Source of the DNA: Cochliopodium minus
Lineage: Eukaryota > Discosea > Himatismenida > Cochliopodiidae
Assembly: GCA_024220525.1 (NCBI GenBank)
Contig: JAMYWO010000014.1
Span: 243,025-307,024, forward strand
DNA: 64,000 nucleotides
Direction: 5' to 3'
Positions 57,802 through 64,000 of the stretch are shown piece by piece; positions within the stretch are counted from its first letter, which is position 1, and every line of letters begins with the position of its first letter. The notes under the pieces were generated by a model. The model was not told the origin of the DNA and made no database searches. It saw only the letters and a list, made by a program, of their open reading frames with translations. A program made the translations under genes and the position numbers.

Positions 57802-60800
57802 ATGGACTTTATTGGATTGATAAACACGAATAAGAACATTGCTGCACATATCTTTTATTTTTTGCCATTATTCGGTGATTTTGAATAAAATTTTTTTATA
57901 TTTTTTCTTATTGAAATCAAACAACCATCATAGACAAAATGAGATTATTGATGGTAAGATCTGAATCTTTGAATCAATTTCAAAGTAATATTTCCAATTA
58001 AATAAAATAGGTGAACAAAAATGTGAGGAATATAGTGCTATCTAAAGGAGTTATATGGATGAATATATCACTCCAGAAGATTGAATGTTTCTCAATGAAT
58101 TATCATAATTTATTGTTGGTTAGAAATCATCAAGATTATGAGGAAAAGGATGAAAATCAATTACAAGAATTGACAAAGAAAATGAAACAGTTGGAAAATG
58201 AAAGGAATAAGAAATCGATATTCACTTTGGAATCGGATAACGAGGTCAAAAAATTTCTGAATTATCTGATCCATTTGGGATTAAACAAGATGGTCAAAGT
58301 AAAATCAAAACAAAGCAAATATATAACCATTATAATCAAAATCTATTTTTTATAAAGTCATTGGATTTGAGCAATACTTATTTCACAAAAAACGATAAAA
58401 CTATATTTTGGATAACAAAGAATTTTCCAAATTTGGAAGCATTATCTCTTGCTGATTGTGGTAATTATTAAAAAATAAAAAATAAAAATAGAAAGATACA
58501 ACCAACATTCAGTATTTATTTCTTAACATTTCATCAATAAAGAAACACCAACAAACCTTCAGTTGTCACAACTTCCAGAAGTTGAGCAAAATTTATCCAT
58601 GAAAGTACTAAATTTAAATGGAGCATATGTGGAAGATATAATGTGAGATTATCATTTATAATTATTTTTTTTTTTTTATTTTCCAAAAAAAAAAAGGGAT
58701 TGGTTAAAACCAATAACAAAAATTTGCCCAAACCTTGAAAGACTTTTTATATCTGGTGTTAATGATGCGGAATACGAAAGAGAAAATCCGGTGTACTTAG
58801 AAGAACTCAAAAACTTGAAAAATCTCAAAGTTCTTCAATTAGGAGATCCTTTGTTGAACTTTGACGTAGTAAAAAAATACATTGCTGTCCCTTCTCTGGA
58901 AGTACTATACTGGAATGGTGTTAATATAGGTAAAATTAATCTCGATAAATAAATATTTATTGATTAATAAAATATTTCCAAAAAATTAATTGATTTTAGG
59001 AGAAAAACCTGACACTACTTACACTATTATTGAAGCTGGTGTCCCTTTTGATGTATTCCCTCCTAACCTACAATACTCCAAACCATTTATTACTGCTCCC
59101 AACAGCATCATACATGGGATGAATCTACTTCACTTGGTCCTCGAAAAGAGCACAATACCGATTGAATCTCTAAAAATATTGGTAGAAGAAATCAAAGTGG
59201 ATTTGAACGTACCCATTCTACAAACTGACAGAAACAATTTTTATGGAGACATTAAATCTAGACTTTCTGAATCCATTTACTTTTTGAAATATTTCCCCAA
59301 AGTCCATCCCTTTTTGGCTTGTTACCCATATTACAACGGTCAAAAAAAATTTAACCATTATGATTTCTGAAAAAAAAAAATTAAAAAAAAAATTAATCTT
59401 TCTTTTAGAACCAATTGACTATAGAGGGATGAATGATAATGCAAACACAGCCAAAAACGGATTCTTCCCAATCCATTTGGCTACTCTTTCGGGAAGCGAA
59501 GACGTAATATCCTATCTCGTACAACATGGAGCCAATATCAACTCGGGCGTTTTAAAAACAGGAGTCACTCCATTGATGTTTGCTTGTTTGATGAAAAACT
59601 ATCAGCTCATCAAACTGTTGATAAAGTTGGGCTCTGACATTAAAATTTTCGACAAGAAGAACAAGTGGAATGCTGGATTTTATTTGTTGGCCAAATCACA
59701 GGGAACAGAAAAAGAGTTAGATTGTCTTAAATTATTGATAAATGCAGGATTAGATCTAAATTGGAAATCTGGAAATTTAACAATGTAGGAATTTTTAATT
59801 TTCAATTTTTTTATTAATTCTTTTTTTTTTCCTATTTAGTTTCTCTTTTTGTGCTTCACAAGGTAATTTGCGTGTGCTCGAATTTTTACTCGAAAATGGA
59901 AGTGGAATCGATAGCTGTGGTCCGGATCTCATCAACTTTGCTGTGTCCAAGCTCAACAAAGTAGATGAAAGGAAACAAAAAGAGTTGGTTCACTTCATCA
60001 CTGAAAGACTTGAAAAAATTGGAAAATTAAAGTTCAAATCTGAGGAGAATGTGGACACCCCTCTGTCCGTTGCTGCCATTACTGGTAATGAAAATCTGAT
60101 TCAGTTCTTGTTGGAGGAATGCGATACAGAGATTTTTCTTTCTGCTATTAACCAATTAGGTAACAATTTTTTTTTTAATTACAAAAATCAAAGAAATTAA
60201 CTTTTTTTTTTTGGAAATTAAAAGACAGTTATGGAAAATCTCCCCTTCATTATGTAATTCAATTTTTTTAAAAATTTTTTTTTTTTTTTGTAATTTAATC
60301 TTATCCTAATTTTTTGTAGGTTTGTTTGAACATCTTGAAGTTTACAGATGGATTGGCAGTTGCGCAAAAACTGATAACTTGTGGAGCGGATATTTTCTTA
60401 AAAGACAAAAAATTAGGAGCAACTCCTCTTCTCTTTTCTTGTCTCGTGAAAATGTCAGGACAAGCCCAACAAAACCAAGGTTTCAGAAGGAACGAAAGAA
60501 ATGAAATAGGATATAACACAGTCAAGAATGCAGAACTTTCATTAAAATTGGTTAAATTGTTATTAGAAAACACTAATGAAGCAAAGAGAAAAGATTTGGT
60601 CAATTTAGGTAAAATTTTTTTTTAATTTCTTAAATTTTTGTTTTTTTGTTTTTTGTTTCACATTTTTTTTAATTTCTTATTTTCTCTTTTAATTTATTCT
60701 TTAAATTTTTATTTGTTTTTTTAATTTCTTATTTTTTAAATAGGTGATGATAGAGGATTCACTCCACTTCATGCTGCTTGTTTTTTGGTCAGTCCTGATC

Positions 60801-63800
60801 TTGTCAACCTTTTGATTCAAAATGGTGCAGATGTTAATGCTTTGGACGAGTTGGGACAAACTCCCGCCATCATTCTTTGTAGAACCATTTCTAATCAAGG
60901 CCAAGACAATAGATATGAGTAAAAAAAAAATTTGAACTTCACTATTTTTTCAATTAAAGTTTAAAAATTATTTATTTAAAAAAATTTCTATTTAAAACTA
61001 ATTTGTTTTTCAATTAATTTTTTTGGATAATTTTTTTTCAAATATTTTTAGTAATTTAAATTTTTAAAATTTGTTTTGTTTTCAATTAATTTTTTTTTCA
61101 AATATTTTTCATAATTTTAAATAAATTTTTATAATTTATTCCTGTTTTTAATTAATTTTAAATCACTATAATTTAATGTTTGAATTTTTCGTCAGCCGAA
61201 ACGTTGACAAAGTGGTAGTAAACCAATTCGAAGAACTTCTGTTGATTCTCAAAAAAGCAGGAGCCAACTTCAAAATAAAAGACAAAAGAAACAAAACAGC
61301 TCTCCTCCACCTCTCCTCCAACAACTTCAGCGAACCCGAATGGATCGACATCATGGAAATCGATTCGCAAGATCAGTTGGATCATCAGGACAATAAGGGT
61401 CGTACTCCTTTGCTTAGATGTGTTCATCATTCCAACGCCAATTTCGCTGTGGGTTTGGTTAAGAGAGGTGCTAATGTCAATTTCGTTAATAAATGTGGTA
61501 CCACTCCTCTTTTCTTCTCCATGATCATTCAAGGTATTTTTATTTTTTATATTTTGATTTTTTTTTTAAAATTTAATATTTTTTATTGTTTAATTTTCAA
61601 TTTTTTAATTTTTATTTTTTATATTTTTATTTTTTTTATTTTTCATATTTTTAATTTATTTTCATTGTTTATTTATTTTAATTTGTTTTTTAATTTTATT
61701 TAATTTTTTTTTAATTTTTTTTTTTTGTTTATTTTTTTTTTTGTTTCATATTTATATTTTATTTTTATTTATTTTTTACATTTTACATTTTGTTTTAAAA
61801 CTACAAGCTTTTAGTGGAACTACAAAGTTATTTTGTCCAATCAAAAATTTAAACAACAGAAAATGTGATTTCCAAAAATCTTTTTTTTTTGTAAAATTAA
61901 TAATAAATCAAAATAAAAAAAGATTGGGAGTATCCATTCGAATCCAATTTATTCTCCATTTTGTTTCCAATCTCATGGTACAAGTCAACTGTCCCTGTAA
62001 AATTTGATTTAAATTATTTTTATTTTTTATTTTATTTTTTATTTTTATTTTTTATATTTATATTTTATTTTTATTTATTTTTTATTTTATTTTTTTATTT
62101 TATTTTGTTTTATTTATTTTTTATTTTTAAGAAATCAAGGAAAACAAATTGGTCACCTCCAAGACATTACTCTTCAAGGGAACTGATCCTGTTCTTTCTG
62201 GACAACTCTGACCTCGAACTAGAATTCAACAACTTTTTGGGAACCACTATTCTAATGCTCTCAAGTACAAAAAATACTTTTTTATATATTTTTTTTTTGT
62301 TTAAATTTATTTTTTAATTTTTAATTATTATTTTATTTCTTCAGTTATTTTATTTTTTCATTTTTTTATTTTTCTTTAATTATTATTTTTTTTTAATTTT
62401 TTATTTTTTATTATTATTTTTTTTTTAGTTATTATTAGTTTAATTTGTTTCAATTTTTTTAGTTTAATTTGTTTCAATTTTTTTATTTTTTATTTTTCAT
62501 TTTTTATTTTTTATTTTTTATTTTAATTTATTTTTACTTCTATTTTTATTTTTCTTTATTAGGCATGGTTGATACTCAAGATCCTAAGATTTTCGAAAAA
62601 ACGATCAAAATTTTGTCAGAAAAGGTGAACATCAAGGAAATTTCGAAAAAGGTGGACATCTTTGGATCGAACGTTTGTCACTATACTTCTAGGCTTCCTT
62701 CCAGCTATTTCTTCGAGCTGACAAAAGCATCAAACAGTAATAAAAAAAATATATTATATTTATTGAATTAATTTTAATTTATTTTTATATTTTTTAATTG
62801 TTTTTATTATTTATTTTTCATTTCGTTTTAATTTTTATTATAATTATTTTATTTTTTAATTTACATTTTTGAAATTTTTTTGGAAAATAATTTTAGCAAG
62901 AACAGTTAATTACATTGATGAAGTGAATTGTAAACTAATTGCTAAATCTTTCTTACTGAGCATTGAAAAAGGTTGAAAAAAAATATTTATTTTTATATGA
63001 TATATTTTTTCTCATTATTTATATTTTATTTTATTTTATTTTATTTTATTTTATTTTATTTTATTTTTATTTTTATTTTTTTTAGCTGGAGGAGATCCCA
63101 ATGCATTGAACCATTCTTCTCACAACGCCTTTTTCACATTGGCAATGTCCAATGCTGGGTCAAGTATTCTCCATTTTGTTTTTAAAAGTAATCCCATTTT
63201 AGAGATTCATAATGTAAATCATCAAGACTTTGGTAAACAAAATTTCATTTTATTTATTTATTTTTTATTTTTTATTTCAAATTTTTTATTTCAAATTTTT
63301 TATTTTTTTTATTTTTATTTTTTATTTTTTTTAATTAATTTTTGGAACAGATGGAAACACTTTGGCAATGAAGATTCTGTTGAACAACAACTGCAAAGCG
63401 TACACATCTGAAAAATTTTTAATCACATTATTGGGTAAAAAAAAAATTTGTCTTTTTTTATTTTTTAAATTTATTTTTTTTATTTTTTCTATTTTTTGTT
63501 CATTTTTTTAGTTTTGATTTTTTATTTTTTAATTTTATATTAAAAAAAAATTGTTCTTTTTTTTTATTTTTTCACTCATATTGTTAATTTATTTATTTTT
63601 ACAGAAAGAGGTGCAGATTTTTCCATCAAAAACAAAAGTGGGGAATCAGCGTTCATGTTGTGCTGCAGAGAGGGAATGTTCAGACTGATCTACAAAATAT
63701 TTTCAAAGTTTCCCGAATTCGACATCAAACAGAAAAACAGTTTGGGAAGGAATTGTCTCGACTATTTGCTTGTCAGCTCTCCTTGGTTCAACATTGACCA

Positions 63801-64000
63801 CAGAATTGTTTGGAAGCTATTTTCAGAAAAAGGTGTTGACTTCAGTTTGTTGGATTCTTATTATAGGTCTATCATTTTGAGCGAAATTGAAGGTTTACTT
63901 TTTATGTTTATGTTTTTTTTATTTCAAATTTTTTATTTCAAATTTTTTATTTCAAATTTTTTATTTCAAATTTTTTATTTTTTATTTCAAATTTTTTATT
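57802..64000 (+). CDS. F-box-like / LRR / ankyrin-repeat protein, runs off the window
   Basis: Starts MDFIGLINTNKNIAAHIFYF at 57802. The first exons, spliced at G|GTGATT and ATG|GTAAGA, give an F-box-like helix set (LPLFGDKMRLLMVNKNVRNI). Removing an intron at about 58301-58356 gives leucine-rich repeats: LGLNKMVKSLDLSNTYF, FPNLEALSLADC, MKVLNLNGAYVEDI, CPNLERLFISGV and LKNLKVLQLGDP. From about 58998 a long ankyrin array follows, e.g. GFFPIHLATLSGSEDVISYL, GVTPLMFACLMKNYQLIKLL, GFTPLHAACFLVSPDLVNLL, GRTPLLRCVHHSNANFAVGL and RGADFSIKNKSGESAFMLCC. The gene still reads at 63892, so it is partial. Such a protein would be an SCF-type ubiquitin-ligase receptor, by inference. Exon assignment between 61534 and 62120 is unsure. 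Confidence 0.75.
63905..64000 (+). repeat. TTTTTTATTTCAAA 14-mer minisatellite
   Basis: The unit TTTTTTATTTCAAA (ATTTTTT plus ATTTCAA) is repeated about six times within an ankyrin-gene intron up to the window end. The same 14-mer occurs at 63265-63305, 5170-5210 and 36340-36430, and in reverse orientation in minus-strand introns at 6815-6845 and 46315-46415. Confidence 0.88.

Overview
The window is nuclear DNA from an unidentified, extremely AT-rich, intron-rich eukaryote, almost certainly a protist. Almost every gene is cut by many short GT-AG introns (about 45-300 nt) that are T-rich on the sense strand, and genes lie 50-900 bp apart on both strands. The gene families (sigma-class GSTs, Amt/Mep ammonium transporters, a two-pore channel, a PX-PH-RasGEF, VWA8, GLUG and DOMON surface proteins, F-box/LRR/ankyrin proteins, a tyrosine-kinase-like kinase) suit a free-living amoeboid or flagellate protist of the amoebozoan, heterolobosean or anaeramoebid kind. 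The sequence alone does not let me choose between them.

Layout. 0.6-6.1 kb: a GLUG-repeat surface protein, a tandem-DOMON protein, one orphan ankyrin exon and an F-box protein (+). 6.3-9.7 kb: a long acidic protein of unknown function and a small protein (-). 9.9-12.2 kb: an RCC1-like protein cut off by a gap, then the 3' end of an ammonium transporter. 13-18 kb (-): a T4 Rnl1-like RNA ligase and three tandem sigma-class GSTs. 18.2-23 kb (+): calpain-III/C2L-like repeats joined to a complete protein kinase. 23.2-26.5 kb (+): a second GLUG protein with a Pro/Ser/Thr stalk and a transmembrane anchor. 26.7-28.4 kb: small genes, including a calcipressin-like minus-strand gene. 29-34 kb (+): two tandem ammonium transporters. 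33.9-37 kb (+): a two-pore channel. 37-39.2 kb (-): a Sel1-repeat protein and a small protein. 39.5-48.1 kb (-): VWA8. 48.3-50.7 kb (-): PX-PH-RasGEF. 51.1-54.8 kb (+): an EGF/PPC-repeat secreted protein. 55-56.9 kb (-): a U11/U12-35K-like RRM protein. 57.8 kb to the end (+): an F-box/LRR/ankyrin giant that runs off the window.

The scaffold is partly chimeric. Single Ns at 5114, 12370, 27719 and 33915 each fall where one gene stops and an unrelated one begins. Two gaps are bounded by exact 77-nt duplications (12371-12447 = 33838-33914; 25343-25419 = 25520-25596), the mark of a k=77 de Bruijn assembly. The second ammonium transporter appears to be split between 31720-33914 and 12448-12893. Gene order across the Ns should not be trusted.

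The strongest biological candidates are the C2L-repeat/kinase fusion, a very short calcipressin-like protein, the nuclear Rnl1-type RNA ligase, the U11/U12-35K homologue that implies a minor spliceosome, and a dispersed TTTTTTA / TTTTTTATTTCAAA intron minisatellite whose strand always follows transcription. Exon structures were assembled by eye from splice sites, frame and family resemblance; no computation or database search was run.
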